Origin: Mesostigma viride
Taxonomy: Eukaryota; Streptophyta; Mesostigmatophyceae; Mesostigmatales; Mesostigmataceae
Direction: 5' to 3'
DNA length: 24,310 bases
Assembly: GCA_009746045.1 (NCBI GenBank)
Contig: RPFO01001722.1
Location: 1-24,310 of the forward strand
Shown: positions 1 to 8,435 of the stretch, in pieces
Layout: each line of letters opens with the position of its first letter
Position numbering within the stretch: position 1 is the first letter of the stretch
The notes under the pieces: model-generated
What the model was told of the DNA's origin: nothing
The model's database searches: none
The model's input: only the letters and a program-made list of their open reading frames with translations
Program-made: the position numbers and the translations under genes

Positions 1-1
1 G

Positions 2-1927
2 GGACCTCAGCATACAGGAGAACTGCTGGTCGGAGAACCAAGTTGCCCCTGGGTGTCTGATTTCAGTGGTAGGACGCATCTAAGGGTGTTGGGAGAGGTT
101 ACTGCCCCTGTCATGGGTGTGGATGTGACCTTCCTTGTCCTAGAGGACTATGATGGCCCTGTGATTTTGGGTCAGAATTTTCTGGGCAATCCTGGGATTT
201 CTATCAGAGCTACAGCTCTGAGAAGAGATGGCTGGGGGATGATTCCCCTAGAAAATTTCAGGACAACATTTCCAGTCAGGTGCAGGGCCAAGCCGGTCAA
301 GGGTGTAAAATGGGATGAAGGGGAGGTGCCCCCAGCAGCCAGTTTGGTGATTCCAGCTGTGTTGCACCCCAGCAGTATTGGCATAACTCACAGGAGCCTT
401 GCTGCACACTCTCCTTTGACATATGACCAGCTAGTCCAAGAGATGAGCTCGCCTACTTTGTTTGAGGCTTGGAAGCTCGCCTTCTCCAAGGCATTGGAGG
501 AGTGGTTGCAGTTTGAGTGTGCTGCACCAACAGACAGACGTCCCCCAGCATCAAGGAAGCTTGCTTTGAGATTTGTGCTGAAGAGGAAGGTTGTGGATGA
601 GGTATCAGTGCCCCATGTCAGGCCTGTCCTGAATGAGTATCACGGCACGGGGAGTCTGCCAGGAGAGGAGCTGTACACGCCAGGGATGTTACACGACACA
701 TGGAGAATTTTGCTATGTCTCTACGTGGGGTTGCTGAACAGGGGAGCAGCTATGTCATCAGTGCTGCTGGACTTCAAGAGGGCATTTTTAAAATCTGATC
801 CAGAAGTGGCCAGGAGGGTGTGGAAGCAGGATGAGCCTTACTGTGTTGAGGTGCCTGCCATCTGGAAGCTGGAGCTGCATCAACAATTCCTGGTTATTCT
901 GAAGGGCCTGGAAGGACTCAGGTCGAGCCCAATCATCTGGAGACTCACGCTGCAGGAAGCTCTGATCAGTGAGTGTGGCTTGAGAGTGTCTTCAGTTGAT
1001 CCCTGTTTGCTGCTGGCCCAATGGGAGGGTCTGCCAGTGTATGCTAGTTTGCATGGAGATGATCTGCATTTGCTAGCCCCCACGACCTGGCTGAAGAAGT
1101 TTATTCCTGTCATCAGTGGCAAGTTTTCACTGGGCAAGGAGCTGTGGCAGGAACCCAACAAGCCTGTAGTGTTCTGTGGAATGCAGGCTACCCTGTTCAG
1201 GAGGGATGGGGAGTGGAGTATCAGGCTTCAGGCTGGAGGAGATTATAAACAGACCATTGTGAAGGCCTTGCCAGAGAAGATCACCCAGGCTGCAGGACCT
1301 GAGTTGAGAGGCATGTGGGCCTGGTTTGCCAGCATCTGTGGTCCGTCTTTGATGGTCCATAGCAGAATGCCTGATGAGGTGCTTGAGGATGAGAAGCCTC
1401 GAGTCATAGCCCGATTGGTGGAGAGTACCCCTGATCTGATTTTGTCTGGGATTGACTTTGCCCAGCCTATCACCTTGGAGATCTTTGTTGACAGTTCCAT
1501 GGATGCTCGCCAGGTTACCAAGGTCAGGGGGAGATCTGCTGCTCTGTTTGCTTTTTATCAGAGCAGGGCAAGTTTGTTCAGCTGGTACAGCAGACTGCAG
1601 AAGAGGGTCTGTATCAGTTCAGATGTGGCAGAATGCAGGGCCATATGCGAGGGGATCCAGTCCAGCCTGTACATAAAGGAGTTAATGCTGGAGCTGGCTT
1701 CAGTTACCCCTTGGACCTTGCAGATGGAGACGTTGTTGCTAACAGACAGCATGGGTATGGTCCAGTTTGTTCACAAGCAGCTGGCCAGAAGCCGGGACCT
1801 GGATTATTTGTTGCTGAAGGAGTTGGCCAGTTTGGTTGACTTGAAGCATATCCCTGGCGAGGAGAACCCTGCTGATGCATTGACAAGCTGCCACACAACA
1901 AGGCCCCAGCCCAGTACAATGTACTGA
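2..1927 (+). CDS. LTR-retrotransposon pol, 5'-truncated by window edge (protease end, copia-type RT, RNase H)
   Basis: The frame is open to the left edge. The first possible start is a GTG at 53, but codons before it are also open, so the true start lies outside. Residues below count from position 53. Residues 11-44 resemble the C-terminal half of a retropepsin and end in ILGQNFL (38-44); the catalytic DTG would lie upstream. RT follows: pre-RT segment about 120-150, motif A LLDFKRAF with Asp240, GLEGLRSSPIIW (285-296), and catalytic HGDD (334-337) in place of the usual YVDD. RNase H has IFVDSS (Asp480), SSDVAECRA (Glu527), LLTDSMG (Asp565) and a terminal NPADAL. The RT and RNase H motifs are Ty1/copia-type. 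Only about 75 residues separate the protease end from the pre-RT segment, too few for an integrase, and none follows. The frame is uninterrupted for at least 640 codons, so the copy may be young. Confidence 0.85.
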   Translation, partial: GPQHTGELLVGEPSCPWVSDFSGRTHLRVLGEVTAPVMGVDVTFLVLEDYDGPVILGQNFLGNPGISIRATALRRDGWGMIPLENFRTTFPVRCRAKPVKGVKWDEGEVPPAASLVIPAVLHPSSIGITHRSLAAHSPLTYDQLVQEMSSPTLFEAWKLAFSKALEEWLQFECAAPTDRRPPASRKLALRFVLKRKVVDEVSVPHVRPVLNEYHGTGSLPGEELYTPGMLHDTWRILLCLYVGLLNRGAAMSSVLLDFKRAFLKSDPEVARRVWKQDEPYCVEVPAIWKLELHQQFLVILKGLEGLRSSPIIWRLTLQEALISECGLRVSSVDPCLLLAQWEGLPVYASLHGDDLHLLAPTTWLKKFIPVISGKFSLGKELWQEPNKPVVFCGMQATLFRRDGEWSIRLQAGGDYKQTIVKALPEKITQAAGPELRGMWAWFASICGPSLMVHSRMPDEVLEDEKPRVIARLVESTPDLILSGIDFAQPITLEIFVDSSMDARQVTKVRGRSAALFAFYQSRASLFSWYSRLQKRVCISSDVAECRAICEGIQSSLYIKELMLELASVTPWTLQMETLLLTDSMGMVQFVHKQLARSRDLDYLLLKELASLVDLKHIPGEENPADALTSCHTTRPQPSTMY

Positions 1928-2702
1928 GGAAGCTCATGAATGCTGACTGTCAAGTCGGTCTATCTGTCTAAAAGCTGAGAGCTGGGTGCTTAAGTCTCTG
2001 GATATCAGGCTGGGAGCTTGATTGTACATAATCCTGAGCACACCTTGAGGGGTGAGACATGTCTCTGGTGTGGGAATGTCTGACATTGTCTCTGATGGAG
2101 AGATGTCTATCTGGGGTTTTCATCTCAGTCTGAGGTTTCCCCAGATCTGTGGTTTGTGGGCGGGGTTCGATTCCCTGGTGCCGTCTTAAGGCGGAGTTTC
2201 ACGGACTGGCTGACCCATCCACCATGCTGGTGAGGTGGCGACAGGTCCCCTGATTTTCCACGGTTGGAATGAGTATAGGAGCTTGTGTTTTGCATGTGCT
2301 TCGCGTAGATGTTGTGTCTGGTTCGATAAGGGGCAGCAGACCGGCGCCGACTCCCGTCTGGGGGTCATCAATGTTTTCTGATGAGCTGTTGTGGGTGATC
2401 TGTGGGGTTTCGCCTAAGGTCCTGAAGGTTGTACATACTTCTCAAGTTCTTAGCTGAACACCTATGGGCTGCCACAGTTGGCCAACCTCTTGTACATGGG
2501 TAACACAACGAGCCTCCCGTGAAGGGATAGGGACTCATTGTAATTTGTTTGTGCTCCTGAACCAGTATGGGTGCTATGTACATATATAATAAGGAATCCA
2601 AGCTGACTGTCATGCCCAGCGGGTTGTGACTTGTAGTCGGGGAGGATGTCCAGTACCCATTGTGTGTGTTTGTATGTAGGCTTGTGTGAGCTGCTACAGC
2701 TC
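1928..2702. other. Non-coding stretch after pol
   Basis: No convincing gene on either strand; all ORFs are short and overlap one another. A T-arm-like string with a tRNA B-box match (GGTTCGATTCC, 2164-2174) lies here, but no acceptor or anticodon arm can be folded around it. It is probably the 3' untranslated part of the pol element. Confidence 0.5.
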
Positions 2703-2725
2703 AAGAAAAGAAAGGATTGGAGTTA

Positions 2726-2744
2726 ACGCCAAGCGCATTGGCGT
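2726..2744. repeat. Hairpin, 7-bp stem
   Basis: ACGCCAA (2726-2732), 5-nt loop, TTGGCGT (2738-2744). It is one of three hairpins between 2726 and 2975, inside the candidate LTR. Confidence 0.5.
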
Positions 2745-2913
2745 GTACCTGATTCGGCATATCTCTGCGATTCCAGCGGCACCGGAACGAGTTCATTCCG
2801 ACAAGTATCGAGAAAGTTATGGCGTTCCGACTTCCCGGTCGCGCGCGAGCGCGAGCCGGCTGTTCTTCTAAGTCGGACGTGAATATTTGCCGACGACATA
2901 TGGGGTCGACAGT

Positions 2914-2935
2914 AATTCCTGGGCTGACAGGAATT
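2914..2935. repeat. Hairpin, 8-bp perfect stem
   Basis: AATTCCTG (2914-2921), loop GGCTGA, CAGGAATT (2928-2935). It lies 12 nt before the next hairpin. Confidence 0.6.
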
Positions 2936-2947
2936 AGGTGCTGAACC

Positions 2948-2975
2948 TACGACGGTATTGGATTAATACGTCGTA
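2948..2975. repeat. Hairpin, 11-bp stem with one bulge
   Basis: TACGACG, bulged G, TATT (2948-2959), loop GGATT, then AATACGTCGTA (2965-2975). No T-run follows, so it is not a simple terminator. Confidence 0.6.
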
Positions 2976-3199
2976 CGCAGGAAATAGGAACCTTAACCTG
3001 TGGTCTGTTGGTACCGCAGGCTTAGTCCTAGGTGCAGATGCAATAGTCACTGTGGACTGTGCTCTGTGGTCACTGTACCTGTATGGCAGGCCTACTGTAT
3101 AGGAACTGGGCGCTGTACAGGTAGTGAATACTGTACCGGGAGTGTTATTACTGAGCAGGCCTCCTATGCTGCTCAGGACTAGCAAGCACAGTGCACAAG

Positions 3200-3208
3200 T
3201 ATATAAAG
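3200..3208 (+). promoter_or_regulatory. TATA-box-like sequence
   Basis: TATATAAAG. It may be the core promoter of the candidate LTR; no clear ORF starts downstream. Confidence 0.3.
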
Positions 3209-3506
3209 AATAGGCCAGTGCCAATTGGTCATCTCTTGCGAGCCCGCCTCACGTGTGTTGCCTTGACTTGGCAAACTCGTGTACAAGCCTCAAGTGTGTG
3301 AGCGCTGTAACATTATCCAATTTTAACAAAGCTCCGTTCCAACCACATTCACACATTGCTGCATTGCAACCATATCCTACACATTGCGTTTGGTAAAAAC
3401 GTTAACTGCGTGAGGCTGTCTAGATAGATGTTGTAGTTAGAATGCTGTTAGATAGATGTCGTAGGTAGCTGATGTAGATAGATTAGACCGGTAGGACTGT
3501 TTGCAC

Positions 3507-3665
3507 CCATCCATCCATCCATCCATCCATCCATCCATCCATCCATCCATCCATCCATCCATCCATCCATCCATCCATCCATCCATCCCATCCATCCATC
3601 CATCCATCCATCCATCCATCCCATCCATCCATCCATCCATCCATCCATCCATCCATCCATCCATC
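3507..3665. repeat. (CCAT)n microsatellite
   Basis: About 40 tandem CCAT units, broken by single extra C bases near 3589 and 3620. Its long translations (IHPS repeats on plus, MDGW repeats on minus) are products of the repeat, not genes. CCATCCAT also occurs just upstream of the 3' hairpin in the LINE copies (near 6382 and 14265) and in the tail module at 6681-6695. The array may be an expansion of that 3'-UTR tract. Confidence 0.98.
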
Positions 3666-3720
3666 GGGGTTAATGCTTCGTGACTCCCCTACGGGAGCAC
3701 GAGTCTAATTAATTAATTAA
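3666..3720 (+). mobile_element. Retroelement 3'-end module (hairpin plus TTAA tail)
   Basis: A hairpin at 3678-3702 has the stem TCGTG, bulged A, CTCCC, loop CTAC, then GGGAGCACGA. The tail CTAATTAATTAATTAA (3705-3720) follows. This is the architecture of the LINE 3' ends at 6405-6429 and 14286-14310, with different stem bases. The rest of the element is not recognisable beyond the (CCAT)n array. The TTAA tail served as target for the piggyBac-like element. Confidence 0.5.
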
Positions 3721-3734
3721 CCCGTGTTTTTTTA
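3721..3734 (+). repeat. Left terminal inverted repeat of the piggyBac-like element
   Basis: CCCGTGTTTTTTTA, an exact inverse of 5450-5463. Confidence 0.85.
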
Positions 3735-3755
3735 CAACGCGATACATCGCGTTGT
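3734..3755. repeat. Subterminal palindrome 1
   Basis: ACAACGCGAT, centre AC, ATCGCGTTGT. It recurs at 3764-3781 and near the right end, and is a candidate transposase-binding site. Confidence 0.7.
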
Positions 3756-3763
3756 AGGGTTAG

Positions 3764-3781
3764 AACGCGATGTATCGCGTT
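3764..3781. repeat. Subterminal palindrome 2
   Basis: AACGCGAT, centre GT, ATCGCGTT. Confidence 0.7.
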
Positions 3782-5426
3782 GTAATCTGACACGTGGCAA
3801 ACCTATTAAACATGCGATTTTTTGTCTGAAACTTTCAAAATAGCCGGTCAGAAACATCTCATAGAATTCAAGAAAAAATCCTGGTGTTTTTGGTATTTTT
3901 TTTGTGACAGCTGCAAACAAATATGTACCACTGAAATCAGGCATTTTCGCGGGACGAAGGTGAAGACGACGGCGATGGCGGCAGGTAGATCTCGCCAGTT
4001 TTCGCGCGAATTTCAGTGGCTGTTGGGTAGCACGACCATGATGATGCGTTCAAAGGTTGATAATTAGGTTTCTACGAGTTTGTTGAGGTACTGGGGCAAA
4101 GGAAACGTAGTTTTTTCCAGTTTCTCACCCAACTTTCATGCGGAAACCCTGGAAACCGGCATACATATTATTACGTCAAGACTCGGGTCTGCTGCGGCAC
4201 CATGCTTGGTATTTCCATGGAGTTTCGACTTCTTAACACATGTTTATTCATTCCGAACGCCCGGACTCTCGGCTAAACCGAGATTTGTGCAGACTTTTAT
4301 TGGGTAGCTCCGGGCATGATGGTGCCTGCAAATAGCGTAAGGCGTGACCGTGGCTATTGCTACGGTATGCTGTATTTTCCTGGAAATGGCCTCTGCCACC
4401 GGCTCATTAGTGCTTGCAGGCGTAAGTATATCGTGTTTCTACCTAGTTTCTGCCAGTTTTCCACTTATTTCTACCGACCTCTGCCCAGCCTCTCTAAGAC
4501 CGCCATCCTACTCGACGTTGCACTTGCATGTCAGCCATAGCAGGTTGCAGTTGTGCAGTATTTAGGTGCTGTATACGTCGTCAAGCCGTGCATATATCGT
4601 GAGGATTGGATGTTGATGGTTTATACTGCGTTGATTGTGCAAGAAGATCAGCTGGGTGCCCATAATCATGGTGTATAATAATGTGTTGTTAGCATCTTGC
4701 CACCATTTGCTAGCATGCATTCCAGCGTCATCTTTGCCTGCATGTAAGCTCATGGATCACTCAACCTATCCAAGCCTTGCTTTACACGTGCCTCTTTCTT
4801 TCAGTATTGCACGCGTTATGGAATGAAAACCCAGCACCTCCATTCCCACGAGGCATGTGCTCAACACGTTGTGAGAGTGGATGATGCTTTGGCTATGGCT
4901 GCCTGATTCAGTCATATTAGGTCATCCAGTCATGATGTTTGATGCATGTTTGATGCAGTATAACTTATTCAACACCTATTTTCAACGTTTTGACCCTCCA
5001 AGCTCACTATGGCCCCGTTTATGGGGCTCGGGTCGTTGCGTAATGTTGTCAAGGGCTCTCATGTTTCCCACTGCGTTGTACTGCGTTGTAATTGTGATGC
5101 TAATGAAAAATAGCTCCAGTGGCCCAATGGGCCTGAGTTTTGTTTCACAGAGCCTGCATATGTTGCCCATAGCTCGTGCAAGAAGCCAGATTTTTTTCAT
5201 GAACCATTTGTGAATAAGCACATGACTTGTGACCTAGGGTCAAGAAATCGCGGTCATGGTCAGACCCCCCTGTATTCAAACCAGTGTATCTCTCTAATGA
5301 ATGCGGCATTTTGTAGGTCTGAGTAGCTCAAAAAATCCTTTGATTTATGGGCTTTCAGGAAAGTATATACATGACCATGAAAAAAAATTTTCCTTAGGTG
5401 CTATACGCGTTCTAAAAAAAGCTTAC

Positions 5427-5444
5427 AACGCGATATATCGCGTT
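5427..5444. repeat. Subterminal palindrome 3 (right end)
   Basis: AACGCGAT, centre AT, ATCGCGTT. A half-site (ACGCGTTCTA) lies at 5405-5414. Confidence 0.7.
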
Positions 5445-5449
5445 CTAAT

Positions 5450-5463
5450 TAAAAAAACACGGG
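5450..5463 (-). repeat. Right terminal inverted repeat of the piggyBac-like element
   Basis: TAAAAAAACACGGG, an exact inverse of 3721-3734, followed by TTAATTAATTAAT. Confidence 0.85.
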
Positions 5464-5495
5464 TTAATTAATTAATCCATTCCATCCCATGTTCC

Positions 5496-6325
5496 GAGCA
5501 CATTCAGACCTGGCTGGACTGCCTGGGCCTGGAGGCGCGGGCGGTGGGGCTGGAGATTAGTGTCAAAACTGAGGCGATGGTGATAGGAGCATCCAGTAAA
5601 CCACCGCTGCCGCGCCTGCTCGACGGGACGGAGGTCCCGTTCCGCGACCGCTTCAAGCTGTTGGGGAGCTGGCTTCCTGACACCGCCGACGATGTGGACA
5701 CCCGCATCGGCCTTGCCTGGGCCAAGCTCCGTTCGCTCACACCCTACTGGCGCTCGAAGGGCCTGAACGGGCACCGCAAGCGCATGCTCTTCAAGGTCCT
5801 CGTCCTCACGGTGCTCACGTATGGCGCCGAGGCGTGGACCCTCCCACCCAAACTGGCAGCCCGGCTCGACGGCACAGTTTACAGGATGCTCCGGCAGGTT
5901 CTTAATGTAGGTTTTTCCGAGCGTCCGTCATCAGAGTCTTTGTATCATGGCATGCCTCGTGTTTCGGACGAGATTAGACAGCGTAGGATAGCATTTGTAG
6001 GACACCTTGCACGCACCAGCCAGGTCGACACCACCCTTGGTCTGGCCGGCCCCAGCGGCTTGGCCAGCCAGGGCGGCACATTCTGACCTGGCCTGGCCCC
6101 AAGGACATTCCCAAAAGGGTAGGGAAACCTGTCACCAACTACGTTCAGATGCTGCTGGACGACCTCGTGGTCCCAGCCCAGTTTGAGCACCGCATCCACT
6201 CTCTCTCCCGTCTTTGGACTGCCATGCAGGACAAGACGCGGTGGAAGAAGATTGTAAAGGCACACACGCCCGACCCTGTGGGCAAGCCACCTCCCCCCAA
6301 GCGGAGGCGGCGTTTTGATGAGTAG
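5496..6325 (+). pseudogene. LINE reverse transcriptase C-terminal part, frameshifted (copy A)
   Basis: The frame starts after the catalytic YADD and encodes the RT thumb and C-terminal region. Family-typical stretches include VLTYGAEAWTL and RRIAFVGHLAR, as in non-LTR retrotransposon C-termini. It is shifted near 6050-6053, where copy B has five C and this copy four. A second small difference lies near 6203-6215. The frame would end at TAG 6323-6325, matching copy B. It has no catalytic residues and is not functional. Confidence 0.85.
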
Positions 6326-6453
6326 TGCAGTTAGGATTTTCTAGAGAGTTAGGATAGTCCGATCACGCGGCTTCCTCCACCCCATCCATCATGAAATATG
6401 TGCTACATGACCTCCCCACGGAGGCATGTTATAATTTAATTTAATTTTTTTTA
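5496..6453 (+). mobile_element. 5'-truncated LINE copy A with 12-bp target-site duplication
   Basis: ATCCCATGTTCC stands at 5484-5495 and again at 6454-6465. The inserted DNA is nearly identical to 13376-14319 (LINE copy B). It begins within the post-YADD part of the RT frame and ends in a hairpin (6405-6429: ACATG, bulged A, CCTCC, loop CCAC, GGAGGCATGT) and a T/A-rich tail (6430-6453). Severe 5' truncation plus a target duplication is the signature of target-primed reverse transcription. Confidence 0.9.
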
Positions 6454-6527
6454 ATCCCATGTTCCCCTCCCACTGAGGACTTATGCTCACGTGACGCAGT
6501 CACGTGTCTATTAATTAATTAATTAAT

Positions 6528-6762
6528 GGAGGCAGATGCTGCGCAAGGTAGATGGCAAGTAGTGATGAAGGAGACCACCCCCAAGTCTGTGGGGGCTCCG
6601 CGTGTGACCGCGTGTGGCATTCATAGCGATTCGGGCCGCGGTGCCCACACCCCTGTAACTAGGACCTAGATAGCTTACACCATCCATTCCATCCCATGTT
6701 CCCCTCCCACTGAGGACATGCTCACGTGACGCAGTCACGTGTCTATTAATTAATTAATTAAT
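6528..6762 (+). mobile_element. Retroelement 3'-end module B2 in tandem with B0
   Basis: Starts directly after the B0 tail. The first codons can read RRQMLRKVDGK then two stops, which may be the end of an ORF, but this is too short to assign. Near the end are a hairpin at 6695-6720 (CATGT, TCC bulge, CCTC, loop CCACT, GAGGACATG), a perfect 8-bp hairpin at 6723-6741 (CACGTGAC-GCA-GTCACGTG) and a TTAATTAATTAAT tail. The last 79 bp are almost identical to B0. Confidence 0.6.
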
Positions 6763-7133
6763 GGCAAAACAGACTGACTAATTAGTTTGTTGTCTCTAAT
6801 CAGTCACACAGTCCTGTTGGGGAGCCGCGGGGCCACTGACTGACAGCTCAAGTCTCGTTGCTGAACTGGAGGCTTGTCTGATCTTTTACCTGCACACGCT
6901 CTACCCAGCATTCTAGGCGATATCACGATAACTAGCAAGCCATTTACTAAGCGAGACATCGATGTTCCCAACGTGGGCAGCGAGGTCATCCAATAAGACC
7001 TTTGACATTTGCTAAGCAATATGCGTGCTTAAACTTGATAGGTGGCCAAGTCCGGGCCTATGTGTTGTAGGATTTCTAATGCTCTCCCACCATGACTTTC
7101 CGGTGTTCCTGCGAGCTATCTAGGGTTAATGAA
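6763..7133. other. Spacer downstream of the GT61 gene
   Basis: No gene or repeat is recognised. It contains the 3' flank of the minus-strand glycosyltransferase gene; no AATAAA is visible in that orientation close to the stop. Confidence 0.5.
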
Positions 7134-8435
7134 CTAACCTAGGTGGCGGGGATTGAGCAACAATTTGCGCAGATCTGCCCACTCCACCGTCACGTTGCAG
7201 TCGCGCTTGTCCTCGTCAAAGCGTGTGTTCATGCAGCCCGACTCCAGGTCTGTCTCCACCCCATCCAGCCGCCGGTATGAGTGCGTGGGCGTGCGCAAGT
7301 ACATACTCGCATAGCGCGCGGCCCACCAGACCTTGTTCCCGAAATAGCTGGGGGTGATCTCGACGAGCCGCGACCCTGGCCTCATATAGAACGAGTTGAC
7401 TAGCCCCGCACCGTGCACGCCCACCAGAACGTCCGCCGTCCGCATCGCCACCAGCATGTCCTCAAAGCTGATGTCCTCAAACACGATCGTGTCGCAGTCG
7501 TACTCCTCGCGGCACTTGCGGAGCAGTTCCGTCAACGTCACCACGACGCGGAAGGGCGACCGCCGCACCACAAACAGCACGCGCCGCTTGGCTAGTACCG
7601 GCGACATGGTGGTCACGGGGCCACTCAAGCCTCCAGCCTGCCCGAGCGATGGGCTTCCAGCCACAGGCGCACCAGGCGGGGTGCCCGCAGCGGTCTGGTT
7701 CGCAATTACCCTCGCTCGCGCAGCCGTGGCGATCAACTCGTCCGTCTTGTAGTACTTGAGTATCTGGGCCACAAAACCGCTGTCAATGAGCTGGCCTTGC
7801 CACCGCCCTTGGTGCATGCCGCAACACATGATGGCTTCATGGTACTCACGCCCGACATACTGTTCCACAACGGTGCCAAAGGGGCGCAGCAGTGACCGGA
7901 AATAGTCAGGCATCTTCTTCTTGGCGTCCGGCATGATGACGATGATCTCGCGTTGGTCTGGCGGGACGCCATCCTTCCACAGGAAATCCAGCATGCCCAT
8001 CCTGGACATGATCTCACAGTAGTTGTTAGGCCACATTGGGACCCACAAGAAAAGGGCCTTGTTGATCGTGGAGGAGGCGCCCTTCGCCGCTGGAGACGCG
8101 GCGCTCGAGGAAGCCCCTTCCTCGCATTTGAAGGGAGGAAATGCCGTGTGGACGTCGTTTCGGTTGCTCTTGTTGCTAAACTCGTGATGGACTTTATCCT
8201 TGTCGTTGTACACCAGGCCTTTACATGTGACGCACTCGTGGAAGTATGCGCTTGGCAAAGTAACGGCGTCCCGTGCTCTAATTGCCACGTTGTGCAGCGG
8301 TTGGCAATCCTTGTGTAGCTCGTAGGGCTCTGAGAAAGCTAGCTGTCCCAGACACGAACACAGTACGGCAAAAAGCAGCAATTTTACCGGCGTCGGCTTA
8401 ATCGTCCGAGAGCTTGCATAACCACCTTTGTCCAT
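7134..8435 (-). CDS. GT61-family (DUF563) glycosyltransferase
   Basis: An intact single-exon frame of 433 residues. Residues 17-35 are a hydrophobic stretch (KLLLFAVLCSCLGQLAF) after a basic N-terminus, so a signal anchor or signal peptide is likely, placing the enzyme in the ER or Golgi lumen. The catalytic core is about 125-400. Its best-conserved part is 334-360, ADVLVGVHGAGLVNSFYMRP followed by GSRLVEI, the GT61 signature shared with EOGT and plant xylosyltransferases. Residues 284-292 (RRVLFVVRR) and 312-325 are also typical. Low-complexity Ala/Ser/Gly insertions at 107-122 and 249-275 separate the blocks. N-glycosylation sequons lie at 88, 246 and 414. Family members transfer GlcNAc, xylose or arabinose to proteins or polysaccharides; donor and acceptor cannot be told from sequence. 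It has no functional neighbours and is surrounded by repeats. Confidence 0.9.
   Translation of the reverse strand: MDKGGYASSRTIKPTPVKLLLFAVLCSCLGQLAFSEPYELHKDCQPLHNVAIRARDAVTLPSAYFHECVTCKGLVYNDKDKVHHEFSNKSNRNDVHTAFPPFKCEEGASSSAASPAAKGASSTINKALFLWVPMWPNNYCEIMSRMGMLDFLWKDGVPPDQREIIVIMPDAKKKMPDYFRSLLRPFGTVVEQYVGREYHEAIMCCGMHQGRWQGQLIDSGFVAQILKYYKTDELIATAARARVIANQTAAGTPPGAPVAGSPSLGQAGGLSGPVTTMSPVLAKRRVLFVVRRSPFRVVVTLTELLRKCREEYDCDTIVFEDISFEDMLVAMRTADVLVGVHGAGLVNSFYMRPGSRLVEITPSYFGNKVWWAARYASMYLRTPTHSYRRLDGVETDLESGCMNTRFDEDKRDCNVTVEWADLRKLLLNPRHLG

Larger units (their letters stand above)
2717..3407 (+). mobile_element. Candidate 3' LTR of the pol element
   Basis: A purine-rich run at 2703-2716 (AAGAAAAGAAAGGA) resembles a polypurine tract. 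Soon after it is AGTTAACG (2721-2728), whose inverse CGTTAACT occurs at 3400-3407. Between them lies a TATA-like box. These are the parts expected of a 3' LTR, but there is no second LTR in the window, the ends are not TG...CA, and GTTAAC is itself palindromic. The boundaries are a guess. Confidence 0.25.
3721..5463. mobile_element. piggyBac-like non-autonomous DNA transposon, 1743 bp
   Basis: The left end CCCGTGTTTTTTTA (3721-3734) is exactly inverted at the right end (5450-5463). Both ends abut TTAA (3717-3720 and 5464-5467). A CC-starting terminal repeat with a TTAA target site is the hallmark of the piggyBac superfamily. Copies of an 18-22 bp palindrome lie just inside each end. The interior has no recognisable transposase; its ORFs are all 110 codons or fewer and look random, so the copy is probably a non-autonomous derivative mobilised in trans. 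Because the flanks are themselves TTAATTAATTAA, the TTAA duplication is less diagnostic than usual. The ends and the CCC start carry the call. Confidence 0.75.
5477..6527 (+). mobile_element. Retroelement tail module B0, split by LINE copy A
   Basis: The pieces 5477-5495 and 6454-6527 together match the end of the module at 6684-6762, apart from a 2-nt difference (CTTATGCTC against CATGCTC). After removal of LINE copy A, B0 reads as a CCAT-type tract, a CCTC/GAGG hairpin, a second hairpin CACGTGAC-GCA-GTCACGTG (6488-6506) and a TTAATTAA tail ending at 6527. B0 therefore predates the LINE insertion. Confidence 0.7.

Noticed and set aside
2113-2190. tRNA gene suggested by GGTTCGATTCC with a good T-stem
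   Set aside because: No acceptor pairing, anticodon arm or D-arm can be formed upstream.
2376-2430. Hammerhead ribozyme suggested by CTGATGAG
   Set aside because: No CGAAA partner at the right spacing and no closing stems.
3437-3683. ORFs encoding MDGW or IHPS repeats
   Set aside because: Products of the (CCAT)n microsatellite.
7396-8318. Plus-strand and alternative-frame ORFs within the GT61 gene
   Set aside because: Shadows of a domain-supported gene; no motifs of their own.
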